A stretch of DNA of 64,000 bases. Source: Candidatus Desulfosporosinus nitrosoreducens. GTDB taxonomy: Bacteria > Bacillota > Desulfitobacteriia > Desulfitobacteriales > Desulfitobacteriaceae. The notes below the pieces were generated by a model. That model had not been told where the DNA came from and did no database searches. It saw only the letters and a list, made by a program, of their open reading frames with translations. A program made the translations under genes and the position numbers. Below are positions 7,926 to 16,389 of the stretch, piece by piece (the first letter of the stretch is position 1; the number at the start of each line of letters is the position of its first letter). Location of the stretch: positions 1-64,000 of the forward strand of contig NZ_JAVHUW010000069.1 of NCBI RefSeq assembly GCF_030954495.1, written 5' to 3'.

Positions 7926-8721
7926 AATGATCAACGCGCGTAAAACTTTTTTACAGGGAACGCCCAACGAGCATGTCGCCCTGGATAATGTAAATCTCTC
8001 GCTGGCCGACGGTGAATTCGTCACGGTCATCGGTTCCAACGGCGCCGGCAAGTCTACACTGTTCAACGCTATTGGCGGCAGTTTCTGGCTGGACCGGGGC
8101 AAAATTTTGCTGCAGGAGGACAACATCACCTATTTGGCTGAGCACAAGCGGGCTTCCTTAATCGGCCGTCTGTTCCAGAATCCCGTCAAGGGCACGGCCC
8201 CGGATATGACTATTGAAGAAAACCTGGCCTTGGCCTATAACCGCAAACGCAGAAACGGCCTGCGCCTGGGGGTGCGCCGCCAGGATGCGGCGGTTTTCCA
8301 GGAAAGACTTGCCCTGTTGGAAATGGGGCTGGAAAACCGTATGAAGAGCAAAGTCGGCCTGCTTTCCGGCGGTCAGCGTCAGGCTTTGTCCCTGCTCATG
8401 GCCACCATCGCCAAGCCGCGCCTTTTATTGCTCGACGAGCATACGGCTGCTCTGGACCCGTCTTCGTCCGAAAAGATTATGCAAATCACGGGCGAGATTG
8501 TCAGCCAGGAGAAAATCACAACCATGATGATTACCCACAACATCCAGTCCGCCCTCAAGACCGGGACCAGGACCGTCATGATGGACAGCGGCAAAATTAT
8601 TCTTGACATTTCCGGTCAGGAACGGTCGGAAATGACGGTTGCCGGTCTGATGGAGCTCTTTTCCCGGCAGGGGAAAAATGGCCTGGATAACGACCGGATG
8701 CTTTTAGTTAATAATCCATGA
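7918..8721 (+). CDS. trpZ: ABC transporter ATP-binding protein (TrpZ-like)
   Basis: This 267-residue ATPase of the COG1101 type has Walker A GSNGAGKST near residue 39, Q-loop LFQNPVKG, signature LLSGGQRQALSLL near 142-154, Walker B LLLLDEHTAALDP and the switch His in MMITHN. It energises uptake with the preceding permease. The pairing of COG2984, COG4120 and COG1101 proteins under one T-box leader supports one import system. A hairpin terminator follows at 8806. Confidence 0.9.
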   Translation: MLEMINARKTFLQGTPNEHVALDNVNLSLADGEFVTVIGSNGAGKSTLFNAIGGSFWLDRGKILLQEDNITYLAEHKRASLIGRLFQNPVKGTAPDMTIEENLALAYNRKRRNGLRLGVRRQDAAVFQERLALLEMGLENRMKSKVGLLSGGQRQALSLLMATIAKPRLLLLDEHTAALDPSSSEKIMQITGEIVSQEKITTMMITHNIQSALKTGTRTVMMDSGKIILDISGQERSEMTVAGLMELFSRQGKNGLDNDRMLLVNNP

Positions 8722-8805
8722 CCTTTGGGGAAAGGCACCGCATTAGGGGAATAAACGAATGCTATGAAAAATCATAAAGAATAAATAGATTATGGAATTT
8801 ACTCT

Positions 8806-8842
8806 GCCGCCTAGCCTTACCAGCTTTAGGCGGCATCTTTTT
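8806..8842 (+). terminator. Terminator of the trpXYZ operon
   Basis: GCCGCCTA (8806-8813) pairs with TAGGCGGC (8827-8834) and is followed by ATCTTTTTG. Confidence 0.8.
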
Positions 8843-8847
8843 GAGCG

Positions 8848-8864
8848 TTCAAGGCACGTGGAAA
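8848..8864 (+). repeat. Dispersed motif copy 3 (TTCAAGGCACGTGGAAA)
   Basis: This is an exact match to the YAAGGCACGTGGAAA consensus. It lies a few bases after the T-run of the trpXYZ terminator, the clearest case of the motif following a terminator. Confidence 0.6.
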
Positions 8865-8944
8865 CAGTTGTAAAAATCGAACAGGTGAAAGGCTGATAGA
8901 TAAAGCGTTGCATCTCGTTGGCGGTGGGACAAAACTGAAAATCC

Positions 8945-9844
8945 CTACCTGCTTTTGACGGATAAAAATACGGTAGCCAGTATGCAGCAAAATCCGAGAA
9001 TATCAATTGTATTGAACCTGGTATGCAGCCAGAGTGCCGAGACAACCGTTGCTACAACAGGTTCCAGGCAGACAATTAATGTGGCCTTCACAGGTCCTAT
9101 ATCCCTGACCCCTTGTAAATAAAACGTAAACGCAGCGGCTGTTCCAAGCAAAATAATAACAGCAAGCACTGCCAATGCTTCCGCATCTAAAGAAACAGGG
9201 ATCTCCCAGGCACGAGTGACGGCAAAAAATAATGATCCGCCAATTAGCATGCCTAAGCCGGTGACGACTTGATTGCCCCATTTCTCAACAATTCTTTGCG
9301 ATAACAACGTATAAACCACAACGCCCAAGGCGGACATAATCCCCCAGAACAGTCCTTGAGAGGATAATACCATACTGTGCAGGTTACCATTCGTGGCGAT
9401 TAAGCCGACACCGGCTAAGGCTAAGACGGTCGAAAGAATCTGCACTTTTTCAGGAAGCACACGGCCTTTAAAGGTTAAAAAAACAGCCATGATTACCACA
9501 TTAAGGCTTTGCAGGACGGTGGCCGTACCGGAGTTGGAGTATTGAATTGCCGATAGGTAAGCGTACTGGCATAAAAGCAAGCCCGCAATAGAAAAGGCAA
9601 TCAATTGCAGTGTGTCTTTTGGCTCTTTCAGTATTCCGATCATGTTCTGCTTCTGTCGAGGAAAAGACATACCAGTCAAAATAAAACCAGCAAAGACCAT
9701 ACGCACTGCGGTGAGCCAGGCTGAATTCAAATGGTAAGTCATAAATAAATATTGGCCGCACACTCCGGATAAGCCCCAACCGATTCCTCCGGCGGAGGCG
9801 AAAAGGATTCCTCGCAAATGCGTTTTACACTTCAAAATAGGCAC
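8945..9844 (-). CDS. EamA/DMT family transporter
   Basis: This 299-residue protein has ten hydrophobic segments in two repeated EamA halves; GGIGWGLSGVCGQYLF opens the first and GLFWGIMSALGVVVYTLLSQ the second. DMT proteins export amino acids, metabolites or drugs across the cell membrane. It starts at a GTG (9842-9844) preceded by GGAGGG on the minus strand. It is divergent from an AraC-type regulator with only 147 bases between them, which suggests that regulator controls it. The substrate is unknown. Confidence 0.85.
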   Translation of the reverse strand: MPILKCKTHLRGILFASAGGIGWGLSGVCGQYLFMTYHLNSAWLTAVRMVFAGFILTGMSFPRQKQNMIGILKEPKDTLQLIAFSIAGLLLCQYAYLSAIQYSNSGTATVLQSLNVVIMAVFLTFKGRVLPEKVQILSTVLALAGVGLIATNGNLHSMVLSSQGLFWGIMSALGVVVYTLLSQRIVEKWGNQVVTGLGMLIGGSLFFAVTRAWEIPVSLDAEALAVLAVIILLGTAAAFTFYLQGVRDIGPVKATLIVCLEPVVATVVSALWLHTRFNTIDILGFCCILATVFLSVKSR

Positions 9845-9991
9845 CTCTCCCTCCTAAAACCAATTTTAATTATATTGATTTTGGGACATATGTATATCGC
9901 TTTTTGCGCATGTTTTTATAACAATATTGCGAAGCCTGGAGATGTGTCCGTATAATGTTGCTGATGGGAGAACAGAGAGGATGAAGGCTAT

Positions 9992-10888
9992 ATGATACCA
10001 AAGCCCATAAGCGTACTATCAAACCGGCAGGAAATGACAGAACACGTTGTTTCAGGTTTTACAATGGCCGGCTATAGGACTGTGTTTTCTAAATCCACAT
10101 ATGACTACGTGGACTGGCATTGGCACACAGAATTTCAGTTCTGTATTGTCACAACTGGCAATGTGATTTTTCCTGTGGGCGAAAAAAAGTATATTGTAAA
10201 AAGCGGCGATGGTATCTTTATTAATTCTCAGAGTGTTCATATGGCCAGGGCGCATCAGTGTGAGGAAGCTTCCTATTTCTGCGTTGATTTTCATCCGAAT
10301 CTGATTTGCAGCGATCAGAGCAGTGAGCTTTATTGTTCTCACGTTCTTCCGGCACTCGCTAACGCCGGGCTGTCCGCCATTTCGCTTTCCAGCAGTGACA
10401 GCCGGCATCATCTGATTTTGAAATCGCTGCAACAAATTCAATCACAGTTCATAAACAAAGAGCCTGGATTTGAGCTGAATGTTGTAATTGGAATCTTGGA
10501 AATGTGGAAAAACATGGTCTTGATCCTGCCAAAATGTGATATACAACAAAGCAATAGAGGAGACAACCGCTTAAAACAGATTTTCCTATTTATTCAGGAA
10601 TTTTATGACGAGCCGCTGACCTTGGAAAGGATAGCGGAATATGTTCATTTGAGCCGCAGCGAATGCTGCCGATATTTCCGGAAAATCACCGGACAGACAC
10701 TATTTGCATACATATCTCAGTACCGGATAGATAAGAGCATTGATTTGCTGCTGCGAACCGATAGGCGTGTATCAGAAATAGCTGTGGCGGTTGGATTTAC
10801 CAGCCAAAGCTATTACACGGAATGTTTCCGGAAGATAAAGAATATGACGCCTAAAGAATTCCGCTTGCGGCGGCAATCTATCCAATGA
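9992..10888 (+). CDS. AraC family transcriptional regulator with cupin sensor
   Basis: This 298-residue protein has an N-terminal cupin-like sensor (DWHWHTEFQFCIVTTGNVIF near residues 42-61, with metal/ligand-type His) and two C-terminal helix-turn-helix units. The first is LTLERIAEYVHLSRSECCRY and the second VSEIAVAVGFTSQSYYTECF, followed by KNMTPKEFR. It lies back to back with the EamA exporter and probably activates it when its ligand binds. The ligand is not identifiable. Confidence 0.88.
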   Translation: MIPKPISVLSNRQEMTEHVVSGFTMAGYRTVFSKSTYDYVDWHWHTEFQFCIVTTGNVIFPVGEKKYIVKSGDGIFINSQSVHMARAHQCEEASYFCVDFHPNLICSDQSSELYCSHVLPALANAGLSAISLSSSDSRHHLILKSLQQIQSQFINKEPGFELNVVIGILEMWKNMVLILPKCDIQQSNRGDNRLKQIFLFIQEFYDEPLTLERIAEYVHLSRSECCRYFRKITGQTLFAYISQYRIDKSIDLLLRTDRRVSEIAVAVGFTSQSYYTECFRKIKNMTPKEFRLRRQSIQ

Positions 10889-10974
10889 CTAATCCGCTCT
10901 AAGACTCCTGCTTTGGCAAGCGGTGAGTCAAGAGCGGCTAAGTCCCTGGATAAGTGCGACTAAGAAATATTTGT
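10880..10974 (-). repeat. Dispersed hairpin repeat, truncated copy A
   Basis: This holds the larger hairpin of the 130-bp repeat family: GACTAATCCGCTCTAAGACT pairs with AGAGCGGCTAAGTC near 10932-10945, and the end TGGATAAGTGCGACTAAG is kept. The second hairpin (GATTCAGGTGGAGTT) is missing. The orientation matches copy D (34244) and is opposite to B, C and F. Confidence 0.85.
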
Positions 10975-11006
10975 CCAGACAAACTATTATTTTAGAATGT
11001 TTAGGG

Positions 11007-11047
11007 CCTGGTTATTCCTTAATTATAGGAATAGTCTGGCTTTTTTG
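11007..11047 (+). terminator. Rho-independent terminator
   Basis: CCTGGTTATTCC pairs with GGAATAGTCTGG (with G-U pairs) and is followed by CTTTTTTG. It probably ends the AraC transcript, which would then run through repeat copy A. No gene is seen from 11050 to 11297. Confidence 0.65.
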
Positions 11048-11297
11048 TTTTTCATGGACGATTTCCATGATTTTGGAAGGTAAAAAAGGAACGATGTGGA
11101 ATATGTGAGAAGGCTATGTATCTTTGATTTCAAACAAATCTATTAGGTCATAGCGATTCCTGGTTTTGTCTTTGCAAAAAATAGGCAAGATCAATTTGAC
11201 TTAACGAATAGTACCCGAGCTGTTACTCAACCTTCACCGGAAGAACCAGGTAATTATTAATTAAGCAAAATTCAGCATAAGGATTGAGGAGATTTAT

Positions 11298-12458
11298 GTG
11301 AAAAAGATCTCGTGTATTAGTTTAATAATTTTACTTGTATGTCTTATTGGAGGGTGTAATAATCCTAACGCATTAAAACAAACAAGCAATACTAATGAAG
11401 TAGGTCAAAACAGCGATATCGTCTTAAAAATGGGCAGTATTCCAAGTGGTATTAACATAATAGGTGCCAAAGATGAGAATAATTTTTATTGCTTTAAAGG
11501 AAATAACCATAAAGCCATATATTTATATCAGGTGAACAATAGTTCAACTTCAATTATAAATACGGTAGTAGCACCTAATAAGTACATTAAGAGCTGTATT
11601 TTCAACGAAAATTGGATTATTTGGGTAGAGGATGAAGTTGAAATCGAGAGTGACAATGATGTTAATGAGGTCAATTGGGCAACCTACGCCCGAAACTTAC
11701 AAACGGGCGAGGTGATTGAAGTAGATAAATATAAAAAGATTGATCTGGATAAATCTACTTATTATCGAGCACTAGAACCTCAAGCTCTCTCAGAATACGG
11801 TGATAAAGTCGTATTTACTAATTATGATTTATCTACAGACGGGCAACCCATCCAGGTAATTAAAATGTTCGATCTGACTAAGAAGCAAATGCTAATTCTT
11901 GATTCAACTAAGGATTATCAAAAGAGATTCTATAGTTATCCTATCATATCGGGTGATTGGCTAACATGGAGTGAATCCCAGGTTAATTTATTAGATTTCA
12001 CGGAAAAAGGGAAGACGTTTCTCTATGATATCGGCAAAATGGCAAAGAGTGAAATTTCAGAGGGCGATGAAATCTTGTGGCCGTATATTGATGGGAATTA
12101 CATTGCCGCACGCAGGAAGCCCGATGGTTTCAATGAAAACTCTTCAATTATGGTATTTGATAAAAAAACCGGTATCTGGACTACAATTGCTTCACCTAAT
12201 GCTAGCTTTTATAAAGGTAAATCACATGTTGAAATGGGTATGGCTATAATAAGTCAGCAATATCTGACTTGGCGCGATAATGTTAATTCTGACATACCGG
12301 TATATGACCTCCAAAATAATAAATTGTATTTGTTCAAGGGAGAGAATGAAAGGGTCATCCCAATTGGAATATTTAATAAGATATTATTTTGGACAGAAGA
12401 TAACATGAAGGATGCCCAAGAACAATCGACAATAACGAACTATGCTGTTTTAAAATAG
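11298..12458 (+). CDS. Lipoprotein of unknown function, possible beta-propeller
   Basis: This 386-residue protein starts at GTG 11298 behind GAGGAG and has a lipoprotein signal with lipobox LIGGC (Cys20). The rest is rich in beta-strand-like stretches with recurring patterns such as ENWIIWVED, GDWLTWSES, QYLTWRDN and NKILFWTED, spaced about 60-100 residues apart. These W-rich blades resemble TolB/DPP-IV type propellers, so I infer an extracytoplasmic propeller anchored to the membrane. The DNA is clearly AT-rich compared with its neighbours, which suggests transfer. I do not recognise a specific function. Confidence 0.7.
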   Translation: MKKISCISLIILLVCLIGGCNNPNALKQTSNTNEVGQNSDIVLKMGSIPSGINIIGAKDENNFYCFKGNNHKAIYLYQVNNSSTSIINTVVAPNKYIKSCIFNENWIIWVEDEVEIESDNDVNEVNWATYARNLQTGEVIEVDKYKKIDLDKSTYYRALEPQALSEYGDKVVFTNYDLSTDGQPIQVIKMFDLTKKQMLILDSTKDYQKRFYSYPIISGDWLTWSESQVNLLDFTEKGKTFLYDIGKMAKSEISEGDEILWPYIDGNYIAARRKPDGFNENSSIMVFDKKTGIWTTIASPNASFYKGKSHVEMGMAIISQQYLTWRDNVNSDIPVYDLQNNKLYLFKGENERVIPIGIFNKILFWTEDNMKDAQEQSTITNYAVLK

Positions 12459-12570
12459 CCGAGTTTTCAGTTATGTCGCGCTGACAGATTTATATCTCTG
12501 TCTCTCCACGCCCGGCTGGGCCGGATATGGTCTGATTTGTTTGAAGTTCCTATGAAGCTTCTATATTGAT

Positions 12571-12939
12571 TTAAACTAAACCACCGTTATCCTTAACAAA
12601 TTGGATGGCTCTATCAAATTGCGCTTCATCAACAATAGCCGCAATAAGCATGTCCCGGCCGGATACGGAATCCTGGCCTCCGTCACTCATACCACTGGCG
12701 CTAACATCCGCGGAAGCTAATACGCCGGTATCCCGATTTGAGCTTGCCCCTAAAGTTAAGGCCGCTTGGCTGAGATTATCACCGGTTGTAGGATCGTTAA
12801 CAAAATCGGCGCTGCCGTGCGGGTATTTACTGAAACGGTCTACCTGGATATCGGTTACTCCTAAACCTTTAAGCTGTTCAGCAGCTTTTTTGGCCTCTTC
12901 TGAAGTTTTAAAAAAGGCCAGAATGTTCTTTTCCGCCAT
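12571..12939 (-). CDS. YflT-like general stress protein
   Basis: This 122-residue protein starts MAEKNILAFFKTSEEAKKAA, the beta-alpha unit of the YflT/general stress protein 17M family, where a short ferredoxin-like fold handles residues 1-45. The middle is Gly/Ser/Asp rich (GQDSVSGRD) and the end DEAQFDRAIQFVKDNGG repeats the fold. The function is unknown; relatives are induced by general stress in Bacillus. I start it at 12939 rather than an upstream in-frame ATG (12975), because AAAGGA precedes 12939 and the family begins there. Confidence 0.65.
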   Translation of the reverse strand: MAEKNILAFFKTSEEAKKAAEQLKGLGVTDIQVDRFSKYPHGSADFVNDPTTGDNLSQAALTLGASSNRDTGVLASADVSASGMSDGGQDSVSGRDMLIAAIVDEAQFDRAIQFVKDNGGLV

Positions 12940-13027
12940 AATTATTATCCATTCCTTTCGCTTTGCCCAAGGCACAAAAGGGCATGAAATCGTTGCTTTG
13001 AGTTTATTTTAAGCCTAAATTGTTGAG

Positions 13028-13183
13028 ATGACAGGCAACTACAAAGCAGGTGGAGGTGAGTGTGCTGCTCTTTTAGGGAAGTATTGGGATCACCGTATGC
13101 AATATTTTGGAGTGACCTGTAAATCCCCCTGGCTCAACCCAAAGTACGTGAAGGCCATTCGTCAGGCTTGTTTCTCCTTTTAA
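13028..13183 (+). CDS. Possible small ORF of 51 codons, unknown
   Basis: An open frame from ATG 13028 encodes 51 residues, with the segment YWDHRMQYFGVTCKSPWLNP looking protein-like (mixed aromatic and charged residues, two Cys). No good ribosome binding site is seen, and the frame may be a fragment of a larger decayed gene. I do not recognise it. The region 12940-13650 holds no other convincing gene apart from the short minus-strand frame at 13333. Confidence 0.25.
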   Translation: MTGNYKAGGGECAALLGKYWDHRMQYFGVTCKSPWLNPKYVKAIRQACFSF

Positions 13184-13332
13184 CATTTACTTTAAAGTTT
13201 CCAGCAATGTGATATTTTATTCTTAATCTAAAGGAACAGTAAGAAGTTCCATTTCTGCTTAATTTCCTCCATCCTTCGGATGGCAGCCAGTCCGTGCTGC
13301 TATGCCCCGAACCCTCGCAAAAAAATTTCATA

Positions 13333-13383
13333 TCATTGCCCCCAATCATGTATCTCCCAGGGACTAGCTTCAACAAATTTCAT
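13333..13383 (-). CDS. Possible 16-residue peptide or broken gene start
   Basis: On the minus strand a perfect AAAGGAGG lies six bases before ATG 13383, but the frame MKFVEASPWEIHDWGQ stops after 16 codons. Another frame continues from 13330 for about 65 codons (MKFFCEGSGH...), so either this is a leader peptide or a frameshifted gene. The ribosome site is the main reason to list it. Confidence 0.3.
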   Translation of the reverse strand: MKFVEASPWEIHDWGQ

Positions 13384-13622
13384 GCTAACCTCCTTTTGTA
13401 GATGTTGGTCATTCATTCCAATTATTTACTTGGTATTTTAACATGCAAAAATTGAGACTAAAATATTTAGTAATAAGTACTACTGCTTGAACTTGAAATA
13501 TCAGGTCAGAGTATCCAAAATGGAAGCCGCATAAATGTGTTTACCTCAAAAAGGAGAATTGCTAAGGCTAAATAGTTTTTTAAAACATAACTTTAATCCG
13601 GAAATTATTTTGGGGCGGGATC

Positions 13623-13650
13623 TTGACAATTTCATGGCTTTTGGTATTAT
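13623..13650 (+). promoter_or_regulatory. Sigma-A promoter of the glyS leader
   Basis: TTGACA (13623-13628), 16 bases, then TATTAT (13645-13650). Transcription would begin near 13657, just before the T-box leader. Confidence 0.65.
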
Positions 13651-13656
13651 TAACCA

Positions 13657-13925
13657 TTATAATATAACGGATACATTGATGGGGAAGAGTAGCCGCTGTC
13701 TTCTTTTTAAGCGAGTCAACGCTGGTGGAAGGTTGGCATTGGAGGTTCGGTGAAGGGACCCCGGAGTATCACACTGAAAGTGGGCTATTACCCCTACTCT
13801 GCTTGGTGGCGCTGTAAACATGAAATGCCACTGAAGCAAGTTTGGGCAAAAGCCAACGAGGGTGGAACCACGGAAGCAAACCTTTCGTCCCTTAGCCGGA
13901 TGAAAGGTTTTTCTTTTGCACAAAA
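13657..13925 (+). ncRNA. T-box leader, glycine type
   Basis: The leader has GATGGGGAAGAGTA at the base of stem I, the apical GCTGGTGGAAGG, and the T-box core GAGGGTGGAACCACGG (13858-13873). It ends with a terminator (CCTTTC... GATGAAAGG followed by TTTTTCTTTT, about 13890-13918). GGG at 13755-13757, in GAAGGGACCCCGGAG, sits at the specifier position and is a glycine codon, in keeping with the glycyl-tRNA synthetase gene downstream. Confidence 0.92.
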
Positions 13926-13944
13926 ATAAAAGGAGGACTAACAA

Positions 13945-15336
13945 ATGGTTGCCGAAAAAAGTATGGATAAAATCGTATCTCTTTGTAAGCGGCGCGGTTA
14001 TATTTTTCCTGGGTCTGAAATTTACGGCGGTCTTGCTAATACCTGGGACTACGGCCCGTTGGGTGTCGAGTTTAAAAATAATGTCAAACGCGCCTGGTGG
14101 AAAAAGTTTGTTCAGGAATCACCATATAATGTAGGTTTAGACTGTGCGATATTAATGAACCCGCAAACCTGGGTTGCTTCCGGTCACGTTGGCGGCTTTA
14201 GCGATCCGTTAATGGACTGTAAGGAATGCAAATCCCGTTTTCGGGCAGATAAGCTAATCGAAGACTTTATGAGGAATAAAGGTGATGATAATCCCTTGGT
14301 CGATGGTTGGGATAACGCTAAAATGCTCAGCTACATCTCTGAAAACAAGATCAAGTGTCCTGAATGCGGCAAACATAACTTTACGGATATCCGCCAGTTT
14401 AACTTAATGTTTAAAACTTTCCAGGGCGTAACTGAAGACTCTAAAGCCCAAGTCTATCTGCGGCCCGAAACAGCTCAAGGGATTTTCGTTAACTTCAAAA
14501 ATGTTTTGCATACAACCCGAAAAAAACTTCCCTTCGGCATTTGCCAAATCGGCAAATCTTTTCGGAATGAAATAACTCCGGGTAATTTTACGTTCCGGAC
14601 AAGAGAATTTGAGCAGATGGAACTGGAGTTTTTTTGTAAACCGGGAGAGGATATGGAATGGTTTCAATATTGGAAGAGATTTTGCCATGAATGGCTCTTA
14701 GCGCTTGGCCTCAATAATCAAAACCTGCGTCTCCGCGACCATGCCAAAGAAGAACTTTCCCATTACAGTCTGGCCACGATCGACATCGAGTTCAAATTCC
14801 CATTTGGCTGGGGAGAACTGTGGGGCATTGCAGACCGGACTGATTTTGACCTGAAGCAACATATAAAAACATCCGGGGAAGACCTGAGCTATTTTGATTC
14901 GGAAACCAACCGGAAATTCATACCCTACTGTATTGAGCCTTCAGTGGGTGCGGATCGTATAGCTCTGGCATTCCTTGTTAATGCTTATGATGAAGAAATC
15001 TTAGCCGAAAATGACACACGGGTCGTTCTGCGCTTGCATCCCGTTCTTTCTCCCTATAAGGCCGCGGTATTACCGCTTTCCAAAAAACTAGGCGACCAAG
15101 CCATGAAAGTATACGTTTTACTATCCAAGTATTTTATGTGTGAATACGATGAGACCGGGAGTATCGGCAAACGTTACCGGCGTCAAGATGAAATCGGCAC
15201 TCCTTTCTGTATTACTTATGATTTCGATTCTCCGAATGATAATAGCGTAACGATCCGGGAACGCGATTCTATGCGCCAGGTCCGCCTGCCTGTCGATCAG
15301 GTTGCAAAATATGTTGAGGATTATCTGCAGTTTTAA
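13945..15336 (+). CDS. glyS: Glycyl-tRNA synthetase (single-chain, homodimeric type)
   Basis: This 463-residue class II synthetase charges tRNA-Gly. The N-terminus [20 protein letters not shown] and [20 protein letters not shown] are hallmarks of the alpha2 (eukaryote-like) form, as opposed to the GlyQ/GlyS pair. Class II motif 2 is seen in [20 protein letters not shown] and motif 3 near the end in [13 protein letters not shown] Cys-x-x-Cys pair (CKEC and CPEC) marks the insertion. AAAGGAGG precedes ATG 13945. Its expression is tied to glycine supply by the T-box leader. Confidence 0.96.
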   Translation: MVAEKSMDKIVSLCKRRGYIFPGSEIYGGLANTWDYGPLGVEFKNNVKRAWWKKFVQESPYNVGLDCAILMNPQTWVASGHVGGFSDPLMDCKECKSRFRADKLIEDFMRNKGDDNPLVDGWDNAKMLSYISENKIKCPECGKHNFTDIRQFNLMFKTFQGVTEDSKAQVYLRPETAQGIFVNFKNVLHTTRKKLPFGICQIGKSFRNEITPGNFTFRTREFEQMELEFFCKPGEDMEWFQYWKRFCHEWLLALGLNNQNLRLRDHAKEELSHYSLATIDIEFKFPFGWGELWGIADRTDFDLKQHIKTSGEDLSYFDSETNRKFIPYCIEPSVGADRIALAFLVNAYDEEILAENDTRVVLRLHPVLSPYKAAVLPLSKKLGDQAMKVYVLLSKYFMCEYDETGSIGKRYRRQDEIGTPFCITYDFDSPNDNSVTIRERDSMRQVRLPVDQVAKYVEDYLQF

Positions 15337-15432
15337 AGTAGAGAACTTAACTCTAAGAGTTTAAAGACTATTAGGGGCCTTGTCTTTTTCAAGGAAGCAT
15401 CTTGCTGTCAACCCCATACGGAGGTATCATGT

Positions 15433-15471
15433 CCTACACCCATACACTTCTTGGGCGTAGGCTATTTTTTT
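15433..15471 (+). terminator. Rho-independent terminator after glyS
   Basis: CCTACACCCA pairs with TGGGCGTAGG and is followed by CTATTTTTTT. Confidence 0.7.
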
Positions 15472-15670
15472 AGAGGAATATGTGCCCATAGCCCTCGCAA
15501 AGTCAATGAAGCACTGTTTTCAATGAACATTTTGAGAAACTGAGAACCCTATACTTATAGTCTGTTTCTGTGAACCAAGCCGGGCAACGGGAAAGCTTTC
15601 AGTCCAAGTCCGGCATTTCACTTCCTAATGTAATAGGGCAATCCAAGCTGGGTTTTAGCAGGAATTATTC

Positions 15671-15709
15671 CGCTAATGGCCTATGCGGCAAAAGCATAGG
15701 CCATTAGCG
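15671..15709. repeat. Perfect 16-bp inverted repeat between glyS and the ECF sigma gene
   Basis: CGCTAATGGCCTATGC (15671-15686) and its exact complement (15694-15709) enclose a seven-base loop. No T-run follows, so it is not an ordinary terminator. It could be a cruciform, a protein site or a folded RNA element in the long leader (15472-15837), where no gene is seen. Confidence 0.7.
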
Positions 15710-15837
15710 AAGTTTATGAGAAAGCGCAACTAGATAATGTCATATGCTAATTTTTAATAGCTTAATTAATTGGAGCGAACTATTTCAGGCTTCGATGTGT
15801 ATATGTAGTAGAGTTAAATTAGATAGGGGGGTTATTA

Positions 15838-16389
15838 TTGGGCGACGAAATAGTTAGGGAAATAGCTGAAAAGATGTTTAATGAACATGCCAACTTTGTT
15901 TATAGAACAGCTTTTTTTCTGACCAAATCAACTGAATTAGCAGACGATATTACTCAAGAAACCTTTATACAAGTGTTCCGGAAATATAATACTTATGATC
16001 CTTCTAAACCATTACAGCCCTGGATATACAAAATAGCTGTGAACATCACCAGAAATACGCTTCGAAAACAAAAATGGCTGAAGTTTTGGGGAGATCTGCC
16101 GGAAAACCGCTCTACTGAGTTTATGGAAAACTATATTTTAAAAAGCGAAGAAGAACGTGAATTGTGGAAGGCGGTAACTAATTTAAATCTAAAAAGCAGG
16201 GAGATCATTATCTTGCATTTTTACTCCGGTCTGAAGTTAAATGAAATAGCAGTTTGTTTGGGGATACCCTTAGGAACTTGCAAATCGAGGCTGAATTTGG
16301 CCTTAAATAAGCTGCGCAAGAGCATGGTCAATAATGATTTCGAATTTTTGCTAAAGGGAGGGAGCACATTTAATGCAAGCAAATTATGA
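15838..16389 (+). CDS. ECF-type RNA polymerase sigma factor
   Basis: This 183-residue protein has sigma region 2 (ADDITQETFIQVFRKYNTYD, near 39-58) and region 4 with the helix-turn-helix LKLNEIAVCLGIPLGTCKSR (near 135-154). It starts at TTG 15838, preceded by AGGGGGG. ECF factors redirect RNA polymerase to stress genes when a membrane partner releases them. The next gene overlaps it by 17 bases and encodes a membrane protein, the usual place for an anti-sigma factor. Its target promoters are unknown. Confidence 0.9.
   Translation: MGDEIVREIAEKMFNEHANFVYRTAFFLTKSTELADDITQETFIQVFRKYNTYDPSKPLQPWIYKIAVNITRNTLRKQKWLKFWGDLPENRSTEFMENYILKSEEERELWKAVTNLNLKSREIIILHFYSGLKLNEIAVCLGIPLGTCKSRLNLALNKLRKSMVNNDFEFLLKGGSTFNASKL

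Noticed and set aside
13134-13376. Minus-strand frame MLKLVPGRYM...
   Set aside because: Its start has no ribosome site, and it is out of frame with the start that does; no domain is seen.
13941-13960. Possibility that glyS is regulated by a glycine riboswitch
   Set aside because: The leader has a clear T-box core and specifier; no tandem glycine aptamer is present.
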